This document shows, in pieces, positions 1-8,949 of a stretch of DNA of 64,000 bases. The notes below the pieces were generated by a model. That model had not been told where the DNA came from. It made no database searches and saw only the letters and a list, made by a program, of their open reading frames with translations. The DNA comes from Bacillota bacterium (GTDB lineage Bacteria; Bacillota; UBA4882; UBA8346). Every line of letters begins with the position of its first letter. Position 1 is the first letter of the stretch. The translations under genes were made by a program, and so were the position numbers. The stretch lies in NCBI GenBank assembly GCA_023426245.1, contig JAFABB010000002.1, positions 62,001-126,000 of the forward strand, written 5' to 3'.

Positions 1-981
1 CACGGTTGAAGGAAAACCCGGCTGGTTCGGCGAGTCAGGGTAATGCTGAGTCTCAAGGCAAAAACCACCATATTGCTCGTAACAACGTCCGCTTTTACCC
101 TTTAAGGTTCCATCCAGTCCATTCCCGGTATATAATTGTACTCCGGGTTGAGTGGTATATACTTCCATGCTCCGGCCGCTTTTGGGTTCATGAACCTTAG
201 CCGCCAGAGTCAATCCAATCCGCTCCTTGATTAAAACAAAATTGTCATCAAACCCTCCGTTATTCTGAGCAAAGCCTGTCCCAAGCGGTTTGGATTGGGT
301 AAAGTCTAATGCTGTCCCTTTCACCGCCCGCAGTTCACCGGTGGGGATAAGTTCTTTATCGGTAACGGTAAAGCGGTCCGCGTAAATCGCCAATTCGTGA
401 TCCTGGACGCTTCCGGAACCCTCTCCGGCCAGATTGAAGTAGCTATGCTGAGTCAGGTTGACAATGGTTGGTTTATCGGTTTGGGCTTCATAAGTTATTT
501 TCAATTCATTTTGATCAGTCAAAAGATAAGTTACGGTCACCGGAAGATTGCCGGGGTAACCTTCCTCACCGTCTTTCGAATGATAATTCAGCTTTAGAGC
601 GACTCCGTTATCGTTTTGAACCGGGACCGCTTTCCACACGACTTTGTCAAAGCCGACATTCCCGCCATGCAGATGGTTCTTGCCGTCATTATGAGCTAAT
701 TCATATTCCTTGCCGCTTAAGGTAAATTTAGCCTCGCCGATTCGATTGCCATAGCGTCCTACCAGAGCCCCAAAAAAAGGATGCTTCCCTTCATATTCCG
801 GTAAAGTATTGAATCCTAAAACCACATCGTCAAGTTTACCGTTTTTATCCGGGGTCACGATGGAGGTGATGATTCCGCCGTAATTGGTGATCTTTACGGT
901 CATATTCTTATTATTTTTTAATGTAAATAAAAAAATTTCTTCCTCATGATGGGTTCCAAACGGTTCTTTTTGAATATCCAT
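1..981 (-). CDS. galM: Aldose 1-epimerase (galactose mutarotase), 3' end cut by window edge
   Basis: Interconverts alpha and beta anomers of aldoses in the cytoplasm. My translation of the minus strand from ATG 981 is open for 327 codons and runs off the left edge, so only about the last 10-20 residues of a typical 340-350 aa protein are missing. Recognisable family blocks are ITNYGGIITSI near residue 33, GRYGNRIGEAKF near 76, NDGKNHLHGGNVGFDKVVW near 97 (the His of the HGG block), LTQHSYFNLAG near 174 (second active-site His), TGNGLDG and the C-terminal ETQHYPDSPNQ with the catalytic Glu. A GGAGG ribosome binding site precedes the ATG. Transcribed in the same direction as the liv operon but 71 bp beyond it. 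Confident call. Confidence 0.93.
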   Translation of the reverse strand, partial: MDIQKEPFGTHHEEEIFLFTLKNNKNMTVKITNYGGIITSIVTPDKNGKLDDVVLGFNTLPEYEGKHPFFGALVGRYGNRIGEAKFTLSGKEYELAHNDGKNHLHGGNVGFDKVVWKAVPVQNDNGVALKLNYHSKDGEEGYPGNLPVTVTYLLTDQNELKITYEAQTDKPTIVNLTQHSYFNLAGEGSGSVQDHELAIYADRFTVTDKELIPTGELRAVKGTALDFTQSKPLGTGFAQNNGGFDDNFVLIKERIGLTLAAKVHEPKSGRSMEVYTTQPGVQLYTGNGLDGTLKGKSGRCYEQYGGFCLETQHYPDSPNQPGFPSTV

Positions 982-1052
982 TTCCTATCCTCCGGTATGT
1001 TAGACATCTTCCCCCACCATATTATTGTAAAATCCCAAAATTATCAAGAGTT

Positions 1053-1778
1053 CTAAAAATTTTTCCCTAAATAAGCCTCTTTTACCTGTTCAAGGCCTTG
1101 CAGTTCCCGGGAAGCGCCGCTGTGAACGACCCGGCCGTTTTCAATCAAATAACCCCGGTGAGCCGTTTTCAAAGCCAAATGGGCATTTTGCTCAATCAGC
1201 AGGATGGTCGTACCTTCCCGGTTTAAGGCCCGGATGACTTCAAAGATTTCCTGGATCACAAGGGGCGCGAGGCCTAAAGAAGGTTCATCCAGTAGCAATA
1301 GCTTTGGCTTGGCCATCAACGCTTTCCCGATTGCCACCATTTGCTGCTGCCCCCCTGAAAGGGTTGACACGGTTTGTTTTAACCGGGATTTTAAAATCGG
1401 AAACAATTCGAATATTTTGTCCAAATCTGCTTGAATTTGAGGTTTTTTCGTCTTATAATACCGCAGGTAAGCCCCGAGTGACAAATTTTCGAGCACCGTT
1501 AAAGGACCAAAAAGGCCCCGGTCCTCGGGAACTAATGAAATACCCAGCTTTACAACGGCTTCGGGGCTCAATTTATCCATAGGCTGCTCCTCAAAACGGA
1601 TCAAACCGGTTTTATTTTTTAAAAGTCCGGCGATGCATGAAAGAATCGTGGTTTTTCCGGCCCCATTGGCGCCAATGAGCGTGACAATCTCGCCTTTTTT
1701 AATCTCAAGGAAAATATCCTTCAATGCCTGAGCCTGACCATAATAAGCGTTTAAATTATTGATTTGCAGCATACCCAT
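1053..1778 (-). CDS. livF: Branched-chain amino acid ABC transporter ATP-binding protein LivF
   Basis: One of two ATPases that drive the Liv importer. 241 aa, normal length. Walker A GANGAGKTT near residue 36, signature LSGGQQQMVAIGKAL near 140, Walker B LLLLDEPSLGLAP, and the LivF-type tail ending in KEAYLGKNF. The start overlaps the end of livG by 23 bp; the ATG at 1772 (third residue, LQINNLNAYYGQ) is an equally possible start behind the GGGAGGGG ribosome binding site. Last gene of the operon. Confidence 0.95.
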   Translation of the reverse strand: MGMLQINNLNAYYGQAQALKDIFLEIKKGEIVTLIGANGAGKTTILSCIAGLLKNKTGLIRFEEQPMDKLSPEAVVKLGISLVPEDRGLFGPLTVLENLSLGAYLRYYKTKKPQIQADLDKIFELFPILKSRLKQTVSTLSGGQQQMVAIGKALMAKPKLLLLDEPSLGLAPLVIQEIFEVIRALNREGTTILLIEQNAHLALKTAHRGYLIENGRVVHSGASRELQGLEQVKEAYLGKNF

Positions 1779-2544
1779 TCTCCCCTCCCAGGTAAGCCGC
1801 TATTACCTTCCGGTCTTGGCGAATACTCTCCGGTGTTCCTTCGGCAATTTTTATCCCGAATTCTAATACCGCTATCTCCTCACAAACCTTCATCACCAAA
1901 CCCATATCATGTTCCACCAGCAAGACCGTAATCCCGCGATCTCTGATTTCCCTAATTAAAGTGATCAGTCCGGCTCTTTCGGGAGCCGAGAGTCCCGCTG
2001 CCGGTTCATCCAATAATAAAAGATCCGGTTTGGTAATCAAAGCCCTGGCGATCTCCAATAAACGTTGTTGTCCGAAAGGGAGTGCTGCCGCATTCAAATC
2101 ATATTGGGATGAAAGTCCGACAAAATCAAGAATTGCCATCGCTTCTTTCCTGATTTTTTCCTCTTCGGAAATGGTTTGCGGCAGATTCAATATTACCGAC
2201 AGCAGGCCGCTTTTTGACTCAGAAAAACCGCCCACCAAAACGTTTTCCAATACCGTAAGATTGGGGAAAAGTTTAACATTTTGAAAGGTCCGGGTCAACC
2301 CCAGACCTGCGATCCGGTAAGCAGGTAAATGAATAATCGAATTTCCGCGATAAATAATATTCCCTGAACTCACCTTCACAAAACCGCTCATCACGTTGAA
2401 AAGAGTAGTTTTCCCGGCTCCATTGGGTCCGATTAATCCCTTGATTTGATTTTTCTCCACCCGTAAGCTTACCTGACTGAGGGCGTTAATACCGCCGAAG
2501 TGTTTACTCACCTTCTCGACTTGTAATAAGGGGTGTTCCGTCAT
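1756..2544 (-). CDS. livG: Branched-chain amino acid ABC transporter ATP-binding protein LivG
   Basis: Second ATPase of the Liv importer, about 262 aa. Walker A GPNGAGKTT, signature LPFGQQRLLEIARAL (the LivG-type LPxGxQR variant), Walker B LLLLDEPAAGL and switch His in LLVEHDM; the C-terminal AAYLGG is typical of LivG. I place the start at ATG 2544 because it forms an ATGA overlap with the livM stop and sits about 7 nt after a G-rich ribosome binding site; an in-frame ATG at 2550 also exists. Confidence 0.95.
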   Translation of the reverse strand: MTEHPLLQVEKVSKHFGGINALSQVSLRVEKNQIKGLIGPNGAGKTTLFNVMSGFVKVSSGNIIYRGNSIIHLPAYRIAGLGLTRTFQNVKLFPNLTVLENVLVGGFSESKSGLLSVILNLPQTISEEEKIRKEAMAILDFVGLSSQYDLNAAALPFGQQRLLEIARALITKPDLLLLDEPAAGLSAPERAGLITLIREIRDRGITVLLVEHDMGLVMKVCEEIAVLEFGIKIAEGTPESIRQDRKVIAAYLGGENGYAANQ

Positions 2545-3512
2545 TGCCATTCCCCCCGCTTTTTGGTTAAATTCTTAGGGAATATCCTGCGTACTAAGGG
2601 AGTAAGTGGTAAAGAGATCATTCCATCCGGCATAAAAATAATGATCAACATTAATATCAAACCATAAATTAAAATGTCAAAATCTTTAAACACCCTTAAA
2701 ACCTCCGGGATCAATGTCAAAATGACGGTTCCCAAAACCGGGCCCCAAAGGGATCCCATTCCGCCAACCACAACCATTGTCACCAGCAAGATCGAAAAAT
2801 TGAAGCCAAAAGGTTCCGGATTGATATAGTTGATGGCAAAAGCGTAAAATGCCCCTGCCAGGCCGGCTAAACCGGCACTAATCATCAAAACCGTTAATTT
2901 AAGACGGGCCGTATTGATCCCGAGGGACTCGGCAGCCGCTTCATTGGTATGGATCGCTAAAAACGCCCTGCCGATTTTACCGTAAATTATATGGATCATC
3001 ATCCACTGAACCGCAACCACGAAGCCCCAGACTAAAAAATAAAGCTGAAAATCACCGCTAAACCGGAACCCGCCAAGTGCCAATTTGGGAATGCCGCTGA
3101 TTCCCTGAGGGCCGCCGGTTAATGTTGTTAGCTCCGACATCAAGATTTGAACAATGAAACCAAAACCCAAGGTGGCCATGGCCAAATAATGTCCTTTTAA
3201 TTTCAAAGTCGGTTTGCCGATGATCCATGCGCCCAGTATGGTGATGGCAATAGCCGCAACTAGGGCCAGCCATGGATTCCACCCGAATTGTACCGTAAGA
3301 ATGGCCGCCGTATAACTGCCAATGCCGAAAAAAGCCGCATGCCCCAGAGAAATTTGACCGGCATAACCGATCAATAAATTAAGTCCCAGGGTTATCAAAG
3401 CATAAATCCCCATGATCACTGCAATATTTAAGAAATAACGGTTGGGTAACACCCAGGGCAATATACAAGCAAACAAGGCCAAAAACCAGAGGGGAGCATA
3501 TTTTTTATTCAT
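2541..3512 (-). CDS. livM: Branched-chain amino acid ABC transporter permease LivM
   Basis: Inner-membrane permease of the Liv importer, 323 aa with about 9-10 hydrophobic segments. The family block GYAGQISLGHAAFFGIGSY is near residue 50, and the EAA-like coupling loop lies around ESLGINTARLKLTVLMISAG. GMGSLWGPVLG near 252 and the conserved PDGM near the C-terminus fit LivM. Overlaps livH by 8 bp and livG by 4 bp, so translation is probably coupled. Confidence 0.95.
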   Translation of the reverse strand: MNKKYAPLWFLALFACILPWVLPNRYFLNIAVIMGIYALITLGLNLLIGYAGQISLGHAAFFGIGSYTAAILTVQFGWNPWLALVAAIAITILGAWIIGKPTLKLKGHYLAMATLGFGFIVQILMSELTTLTGGPQGISGIPKLALGGFRFSGDFQLYFLVWGFVVAVQWMMIHIIYGKIGRAFLAIHTNEAAAESLGINTARLKLTVLMISAGLAGLAGAFYAFAINYINPEPFGFNFSILLVTMVVVGGMGSLWGPVLGTVILTLIPEVLRVFKDFDILIYGLILMLIIIFMPDGMISLPLTPLVRRIFPKNLTKKRGEWQ

Positions 3513-4380
3513 GATTCTTTCCCCCGAATATTCCGGATGGCTTTACAACCAGAATGATAATTAATAAACAAAAAGTAATGGCGTTTTTATACTGGGAAGA
3601 TATAAACCCGGCACCCAATGCTTCGATGATTCCCAGTAAAAGGCCGCCGCAAACCGTACCGACAAAAGAATTCAAACCGCCGATAATGGCGACTACGAAT
3701 CCTTTCAGTCCCAGCATGACTCCAACATCATAGCTGGTTAGATTGGTTGGAGCGATCACAATACCGGCGATGCTTCCTAAAGCGGCGCTGAGCCCAAAGG
3801 ATAATTTGATCATCCATTCCGGCTTTATACCGCATAGGGACGCGCCGATTTTATTGACGCTGCTGGCCCGCATTGCCTGTCCCATTAAAGTCAGTTTGAA
3901 GAAGAGATGCAACAAAAGCATCAGCAAAATCGCAATACCCACAACCACCAGGGAATGGGGAATTATAGCGGCGCCGCCTATGATCAGCGGAGGCCCGGTC
4001 ACGAAAAGGGGCAAGGAAAATGTACCCTTGCCCCAAAGCAACATGGCAATTCCCCGGATCAAAATGGATGCCCCGATGGTAACCATGATCATCGCAAAGG
4101 AAGAAGCCCTTTTTAAAGGGTGAATCGCCAGGTGATGGAAAAGCACCCCGAAGATGGTCGTCAGCAAAATAGCCGCCAGGATGGCGAGGGGTAACGGCAC
4201 ACCCGCGGCATAAAGAGCGACTGTGATCATCCCGCCCAGCATCACAAATTCTCCCTGGGCGAAATTAATGATTTCGCTGGAATTATAAACCACCATAAAA
4301 CCCAGGGCAATCAGTGCATATACACTGCCCTGCGTAATCCCGCTCAATAAAAATTGTAAGAAAACTGGCCAACTATACAT
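3505..4380 (-). CDS. livH: Branched-chain amino acid ABC transporter permease LivH
   Basis: Partner permease of LivM, 291 aa. N-terminal GITQGSVYALIALGFMVVYNSSEIINFAQGEFVMLGG is the LivH hallmark. GLKGFVVAIIGGLNSFVGTVCGG near residue 225 and the KPSGIFG end are typical. About 8 membrane segments. Lies 7 bp after the binding-protein gene. Confidence 0.95.
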   Translation of the reverse strand: MYSWPVFLQFLLSGITQGSVYALIALGFMVVYNSSEIINFAQGEFVMLGGMITVALYAAGVPLPLAILAAILLTTIFGVLFHHLAIHPLKRASSFAMIMVTIGASILIRGIAMLLWGKGTFSLPLFVTGPPLIIGGAAIIPHSLVVVGIAILLMLLLHLFFKLTLMGQAMRASSVNKIGASLCGIKPEWMIKLSFGLSAALGSIAGIVIAPTNLTSYDVGVMLGLKGFVVAIIGGLNSFVGTVCGGLLLGIIEALGAGFISSQYKNAITFCLLIIILVVKPSGIFGGKNHE

Positions 4381-4387
4381 GGTGTAC

Positions 4388-5542
4388 CTACTTTTTCAAT
4401 AAAATCCACTTGCCGGCTTTGATTTTCAACATAGCGCAGGCATCGCTGGTAAGTCCGTCATGATCCTCGGGGGAAAAATTAAAGATTCCGGCTATTCCGG
4501 CAAAATTTTTCGTCTTTTCAATCTCATCCCGGAGTTTGCTGCGGTCATCCCCCACCTTACCCAGGGCATTGATCACAATATAAAGGGCATCCCAGGCATG
4601 ACCACCATACTGGTCGGCCGGGATCTTGTATTGTCGTTGGTAACTGTTTGAATAATCCAGAAGTACTTTGCGTTGAGGATCGGAACCCGGCAATTGGGTG
4701 GCAATGGTTAACTTTTCAGCCGGCAATATGATTCCGTCGGCAGCGGCGCCAGCCTGATCCAAAAAGGTCTGATTAGCCATTCCGTGGCTCATAAAAAGCG
4801 GAATGGTGATTCCCAGTTGTTGGTGATTTTTGGCAACCTGGGCCGGACCCGGGTTGGTTCCCCAGCAAACGATGGCTTTGGCTCCGGTGGTCCTGATTTT
4901 AGTTAATTGTACCGTCATGTCCGTGTCCGTGCTGGCAAAAGCCTCTTGGGAAACAATAGCGATTTTATATTTGGACGCCAGCGCCTTCAATTGATCGCGG
5001 CCGCTGGTGCCATAAGCGTTGGAGTCATAAATGATGGCGATCTTGTCCAGCTTTTGCCCGGATAAATAACTCAACATTTTATCAGCAATGATGCTATCGG
5101 TAATCGCAACCCGAAATATCCATTTTTTCAAGGGATTGGTAATCATCAGACCGGCTGCCATCGATATTTGAACGACTCCACTTTCTTCCGCAATGGGTGC
5201 TACTGCTAAGGACGGGCCGGTGCCGCTGCCTCCGATTAAAGCGCAGACATTATTCTGGTTGATCAATTTATTAGCAGCCTTGACTGCATTGGTGTTATCG
5301 GAACCATCATCCTCTATGAGCACTTTTAAAGGATGGCCATGAATACCTCCCTGTTTATTAACCTTGGCCTCGATCATTTTCAATGTATCCCGCTCCGGCG
5401 TCCCCAACGTCGAATTGGGACCGGTGACCGATACAAATGCACCTACCACATAAGGCTTAGCTCCCTCTTTACCTGCAAAAGCAACACTGACAAACAGCAA
5501 CACTGCCATTAATAGTAAAACCCAAGTCAACCTTTTTTTCAT
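4388..5542 (-). CDS. livJ: Branched-chain amino acid ABC transporter substrate-binding protein (LivJ/LivK type)
   Basis: Type I periplasmic/extracytoplasmic binding protein, 384 aa. A signal peptide spans residues 1-23 (Lys-rich start, hydrophobic VLLLMAVLLFVSVAFA core). The mature part starts with the family pattern VVGAFVSVTGPNSTLGTPERDT, followed by VEDDGSDNTNAVKAANKLI-like sequence and GGSGTGPSLAVAPIAEESGV around the ligand pocket. No lipobox Cys is seen, so it is either periplasmic or released. Preceded by GGAGG 6 nt before the ATG. First gene of livJHMGF; the 5' region carries a terminator-like hairpin only 42 nt upstream, suggesting attenuation. The substrate could be an amino acid or another small amide or carboxylate. 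Confidence 0.93.
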   Translation of the reverse strand: MKKRLTWVLLLMAVLLFVSVAFAGKEGAKPYVVGAFVSVTGPNSTLGTPERDTLKMIEAKVNKQGGIHGHPLKVLIEDDGSDNTNAVKAANKLINQNNVCALIGGSGTGPSLAVAPIAEESGVVQISMAAGLMITNPLKKWIFRVAITDSIIADKMLSYLSGQKLDKIAIIYDSNAYGTSGRDQLKALASKYKIAIVSQEAFASTDTDMTVQLTKIRTTGAKAIVCWGTNPGPAQVAKNHQQLGITIPLFMSHGMANQTFLDQAGAAADGIILPAEKLTIATQLPGSDPQRKVLLDYSNSYQRQYKIPADQYGGHAWDALYIVINALGKVGDDRSKLRDEIEKTKNFAGIAGIFNFSPEDHDGLTSDACAMLKIKAGKWILLKK

Positions 5543-5583
5543 TGCTTATCCTCCCTATCAATTTTTCTCCGGTAGGTAGGCAT

Positions 5584-5612
5584 AAAAAAACCCAAACATA
5601 GCCATGTCAGGG
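5584..5612 (-). terminator. Terminator-like hairpin just upstream of livJ (possible attenuator)
   Basis: Read on the minus strand, CCCTGACAT and ATGTTTGGG pair across a 4-nt loop with one mismatch and one wobble, and are followed at once by seven Ts. It lies 163 nt after the histidine kinase stop and only 42 nt before livJ. There is no room or visible promoter between it and livJ, so it may be conditional. An upstream AACATA (about 5652-5657) could pair with TATGTT of the 3' arm as an antiterminator. Confidence 0.55.
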
Positions 5613-5774
5613 TAAGAGTTTACGATATGTCCCCCAGGCTACCGTGCTACTTATGTTCACTGCACTATCCCTACCATGCTACCGTGTTACTCCATTTCTT
5701 TTCGACGTCCGGACCAAATTTCCTTCTCTGCCGGATTTATCTTTACGCACTTAAAATAGACGAACGCCATCAAA

Positions 5775-7562
5775 TCATGAGAATGATAGAGGAATATAAA
5801 AGTATACCACCGTTCCTAAATGCAGTTTACTGCGGATATGAATCGCCGCGCTGTTACTGTAGGTCAGGATCAACCGTTTATTGGTATTATAAAGTCCGAT
5901 GTTGGAACTGGTATCCTCTTCTATGTCATGAATGAGATTTTGACGAATATTCCGGAGCCGTTCGCTCTCAATTCCCAGTCCGTTATCCATGATGCTGATC
6001 TTTAAAGCCGTTGGGAGCTGGCGAATTTTTACTTTAATAATGCTTCGGCCCTCTTTTTCTTTAATTCCGTGATAAATGCAATTTTCCAATAACGGTTGAA
6101 AGATGAGCCGGATGATCGCTAATGTTTTAACACTCTCGTCATACTCCCAAATAATGTCGAATTTATTGCTGTAACGAATTTTTTGAATCAAGATGTAACA
6201 TCGGGCATTGTCGATTTCATCGGCCATGGTCACCATACGCCGGGGCGACTCCAGGGAATAGTGAAGAATATCGGATAAATCTTCCAGCATTTTGGTAGCT
6301 TCATTGGGCTTTGGATTATATTGAAAAATTTTCCACTTGATCGTCTCCAAGGTATTAAAGAGAAAGTGCGGATTGATCTGGGACTGCAACGCCAAAAGCT
6401 CCATAAACTGCAACCGGTACTTTCTTTCCGATAATTGGATCTTCAGATAATTTTGCTCGATAAAGGTTTTTAAAATATTATGGGTGATATAACTGTATTC
6501 ATCGTTGATGGATGGTAAATCAGGCAGCGGATGTCCGTTTTTGGCGGAATCGATAATGGAAACGATATCTTGGACCTGGCTATAATTTCTTTTGGTCAAA
6601 TAATAGGTAAAGGCCAAGCCCAGGATGAATGAAATGAATAACAAAATGAGCGTTAGATTTTGCAATTCTGCCGGGACCTTATAAAGTTCCCGAAGGGGAA
6701 CGATTGAAATGTAATGCAGACCGTATTTTTCCGAGTAAATCTGGGAAACGGCGTAAGGGATCCCGGCGAATTTCAAAACCGATGAATGATTGCCTTTGTC
6801 GATGGATTGAGTCAGCCATCGTTTCTGAGGGGCAGCTAATTTCTTGCTACTGTAAATGATCTGATGGGTCTCGTCGGCAATAAAAAATGTCTGCTTTGGC
6901 TGGATATCCGCATTCTGGAAAAAATGCCGCAAATAGCCGGCATGGATATTTAAGACAATCACTCCGATATTTTTCTTATGTCCCCCGGTAGAATAGAGCT
7001 TGCGGTAAACTGTCCAGACTTTAGTGGCGTCGGAGACGAAGGTGTATTGGCGGATATCGCGGACCTCAGACCAAAAATTCGGCTTTTGAAGTTGATGATC
7101 CAGATAGCTTTGATACCATGTTTTATCAAAAAAATGATCGAGATCGGTCAATCCGGCAATTGTAGTCAGCAGTTTACCCTGACGGTTGTCAAAATAAATA
7201 TAGATCGAGTGAATATACGGGCGGGCATTGGCGGGCGCATCGATAAAATTGCTGATGGTAACCAGGGAACGATACTCTTCATAACTGGTTTGGGGTTCGG
7301 GATTATCAAATATTTTTTTCAGCGTGACGACAATTTCAGGATTGGTGCCGAAGTTGAGGTTAAGCGAATCAAGTTCATCGAAAATCAATTCGATGTTCCT
7401 CTTGGTCTGCTGCAAAGTTTGAAAATTATTCCGGTTGATATCTTCCTGAATATAACGCCGGGTGAGGACGATCGCGAAAGTACCCAGAATCAGCAGCGGG
7501 ATCAGCTGGGGAACCAAAAATAGCAGCAAATTTTTCTTAAAGGTGTCGGATTTCTTAACCAT
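5775..7562 (-). CDS. YesM-type sensor histidine kinase
   Basis: Membrane sensor kinase, 595 aa. Transmembrane segments are at about 11-34 and 303-322, flanking a 270-residue extracytoplasmic sensor domain (dCache-like by length, not confirmed). A linker follows, then the His_kinase (PF06580) block with phospho-acceptor His399 in SQINPHFLFN. The ATPase block has ENCIYHGIKEKEG (N box) and DNGLGI (G1). Preceded by GGAGGGAG and 75 bp after the response regulator, so the two form one operon. This architecture pairs with AraC-type regulators and usually senses extracellular carbohydrates; the divergent sugar ABC genes are the likely targets. Confidence 0.93.
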   Translation of the reverse strand: MVKKSDTFKKNLLLFLVPQLIPLLILGTFAIVLTRRYIQEDINRNNFQTLQQTKRNIELIFDELDSLNLNFGTNPEIVVTLKKIFDNPEPQTSYEEYRSLVTISNFIDAPANARPYIHSIYIYFDNRQGKLLTTIAGLTDLDHFFDKTWYQSYLDHQLQKPNFWSEVRDIRQYTFVSDATKVWTVYRKLYSTGGHKKNIGVIVLNIHAGYLRHFFQNADIQPKQTFFIADETHQIIYSSKKLAAPQKRWLTQSIDKGNHSSVLKFAGIPYAVSQIYSEKYGLHYISIVPLRELYKVPAELQNLTLILLFISFILGLAFTYYLTKRNYSQVQDIVSIIDSAKNGHPLPDLPSINDEYSYITHNILKTFIEQNYLKIQLSERKYRLQFMELLALQSQINPHFLFNTLETIKWKIFQYNPKPNEATKMLEDLSDILHYSLESPRRMVTMADEIDNARCYILIQKIRYSNKFDIIWEYDESVKTLAIIRLIFQPLLENCIYHGIKEKEGRSIIKVKIRQLPTALKISIMDNGLGIESERLRNIRQNLIHDIEEDTSSNIGLYNTNKRLILTYSNSAAIHIRSKLHLGTVVYFYIPLSFS

Positions 7563-7637
7563 GGAGTACTCTCCCTCCTTTAAACCACCCTTGCGACAAA
7601 TTGTGTCAAAAGAGCATTCCTCCCTGGATAAAGTTAC

Positions 7638-8381
7638 TTACGAAGAATTGCGAAATTCTTTGGGGGTTTTCCCAAAATATTTTTTAAAGGTCCGGGTAAA
7701 GTTTTTGGGGTTGCTATAGCCTACCAGTTCACTGATTTCATAAGTCTTGTAAGAGATATCATTCAGGAGTTGCGCTGCTTTTTCCATCCTGACCGCTATC
7801 AGATAATCGGAGAAATTTTCTTTGGTTTTGTCTTTAAAAAATTTGCTGAGATAAAAAGGATTCATATGGACTAAATTGGCTGCTTCCTCAAGGGTGGCGT
7901 TTTGGAAATTTTCCTGTAAGTAAGCCTTGATCGTCATGATAATTTTCTCATGATAATTTGAGCCCTGGGCCGGTTTATGGATGAAGGTCTCGTTTTGATT
8001 TGTTTCCTTGTCCAATTCCATTTTAATTTTGGAGAAGACCTTAATCAATTCATCGTACTTGGTGGGTTTGACGATATAATCCTTCACCCCGTATTCAAGG
8101 GCCTGCCTTGCGTAATCAAACTCCCGGTATCCGCTTAACAGTAATATTTTAACTTCCGAATTGCAGAGTTTTAATTCTCTGGCCAGTTCCAACCCATTCA
8201 TAAACGGCATTTTAATATCACAAAGCAATACATCCACTTTATTTTGGCGAATAAACTCCAATGCCTGCAACCCATTTTCAAATTGGGAAGCAACCTCAAA
8301 CCCCAGTTGTTCCCAGGGAAAATAGTTGCATAAACCATCGCGAATTTCCGCCTCATCATCGACAATGACCAGTTTATACAT
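7638..8381 (-). CDS. YesN-type response regulator (REC plus AraC HTH)
   Basis: 247 aa. Receiver domain 1-120 with acidic pocket VDDE (8-10), phospho-acceptor Asp55 in LLCDIKMP and Lys105 in DYIVKP; linker; AraC-type double HTH at about 145-247 (LEEAANLVHMNPFYLSKFFKDKT-like and ISELVGYSNPKNFTRTFKKYFGKTPKEFR). An AGGAG ribosome binding site sits 6 nt before the ATG. First gene of the regulator-kinase operon and divergent from the sugar ABC operon, where paired AAATGATAC repeats could be its binding sites. Confidence 0.94.
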   Translation of the reverse strand: MYKLVIVDDEAEIRDGLCNYFPWEQLGFEVASQFENGLQALEFIRQNKVDVLLCDIKMPFMNGLELARELKLCNSEVKILLLSGYREFDYARQALEYGVKDYIVKPTKYDELIKVFSKIKMELDKETNQNETFIHKPAQGSNYHEKIIMTIKAYLQENFQNATLEEAANLVHMNPFYLSKFFKDKTKENFSDYLIAVRMEKAAQLLNDISYKTYEISELVGYSNPKNFTRTFKKYFGKTPKEFRNSS

Positions 8382-8730
8382 GGAGAACTCCTAATATGAA
8401 AATTAAACTTCGCCGGTTTAGGGTATATCCTCCGGCTCGTCTTATTTTCATTGATTCTTATGACAGCCCGTTTGAAAAGTTGTCATGCGTGCTATCTAGA
8501 AAATGCTTTCACCCCGGATACTTCGGCTCGTTTTGCGAACCGCCATCGAACAGCCACTTCGGCGGTATTTTCGCGTGCATTGATGCGCGACATCGTTGTC
8601 CCGGCAAAGCTGGGGTGGATGACTTCTTAGAAAATCTGCGCTCCATTAATTGATGGTTGAATCTTTACATATTTAAACCATAACCCCTGGGATTCCTGCT
8701 TATGGGATTCTTGAAAATAAAGGAATAATG
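8382..8730. other. Intergenic DNA between divergent regulator and sugar operons, no gene seen
   Basis: No convincing coding frame on either strand. The stretch 8480-8640 is richer in G+C than its surroundings and contains local inverted pieces such as CGCGTGCATTGATGCGCG near 8576-8593, which looks like decayed repeat DNA. No promoter could be assigned here with confidence. Confidence 0.4.
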
Positions 8731-8800
8731 AAATGATACCTTTTATCAAAAAAAGAGGGTATCGTTTTTAAAAGAGTTAACAAATGATACTTTATCACAA
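8731..8800 (+). promoter_or_regulatory. Paired AAATGATAC direct repeats, candidate YesN-type operator
   Basis: AAATGATACCTTTTATCAAA (8731-8750) and AAATGATACTTTATCACAA (8782-8800) are near-identical direct repeats whose starts are 51 bp apart, about five helical turns. They lie 150-220 bp before the sugar-binding protein start and upstream of a weak TACAAT/TATATT -10 region at about 8831-8845. AraC-type regulators often bind such direct repeats. Assignment to the neighbouring response regulator is inference. Confidence 0.45.
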
Positions 8801-8866
8801 ACTGGATATCTTAATTTTTTATTAAAACTTGTTACAATTATATTAATGAAACCGAATGATCACCCT

Positions 8867-8892
8867 GTTCCAAGTAAAAAACAACTTGGAAC
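8867..8892 (+). repeat. Perfect 9-bp inverted repeat in the 5' leader of the sugar operon
   Basis: GTTCCAAGT (8867-8875) and ACTTGGAAC (8884-8892) are separated by an A-rich 8-nt spacer. No T run follows, so this is not a terminator. It could be an operator or an mRNA 5' stabilising hairpin. Confidence 0.5.
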
Positions 8893-8949
8893 GAATCGCC
8901 AAATATCTTGGATTTGGACATTCGGACAAAAAAAGAGGAGGGAACTTTC

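Noticed and set aside
8576..8593. CGCGTGCATTGATGCGCG as a sixth GC mini-hairpin
   Set aside because: Contains AT core, pairs poorly after four bases and does not fit the 4-5 bp stem with 4-nt loop.
8396..8653. Plus-strand 85-codon frame before the sugar operon
   Set aside because: No start signal, Cys/Arg/Pro-rich composition typical of chance frames in repeat DNA.
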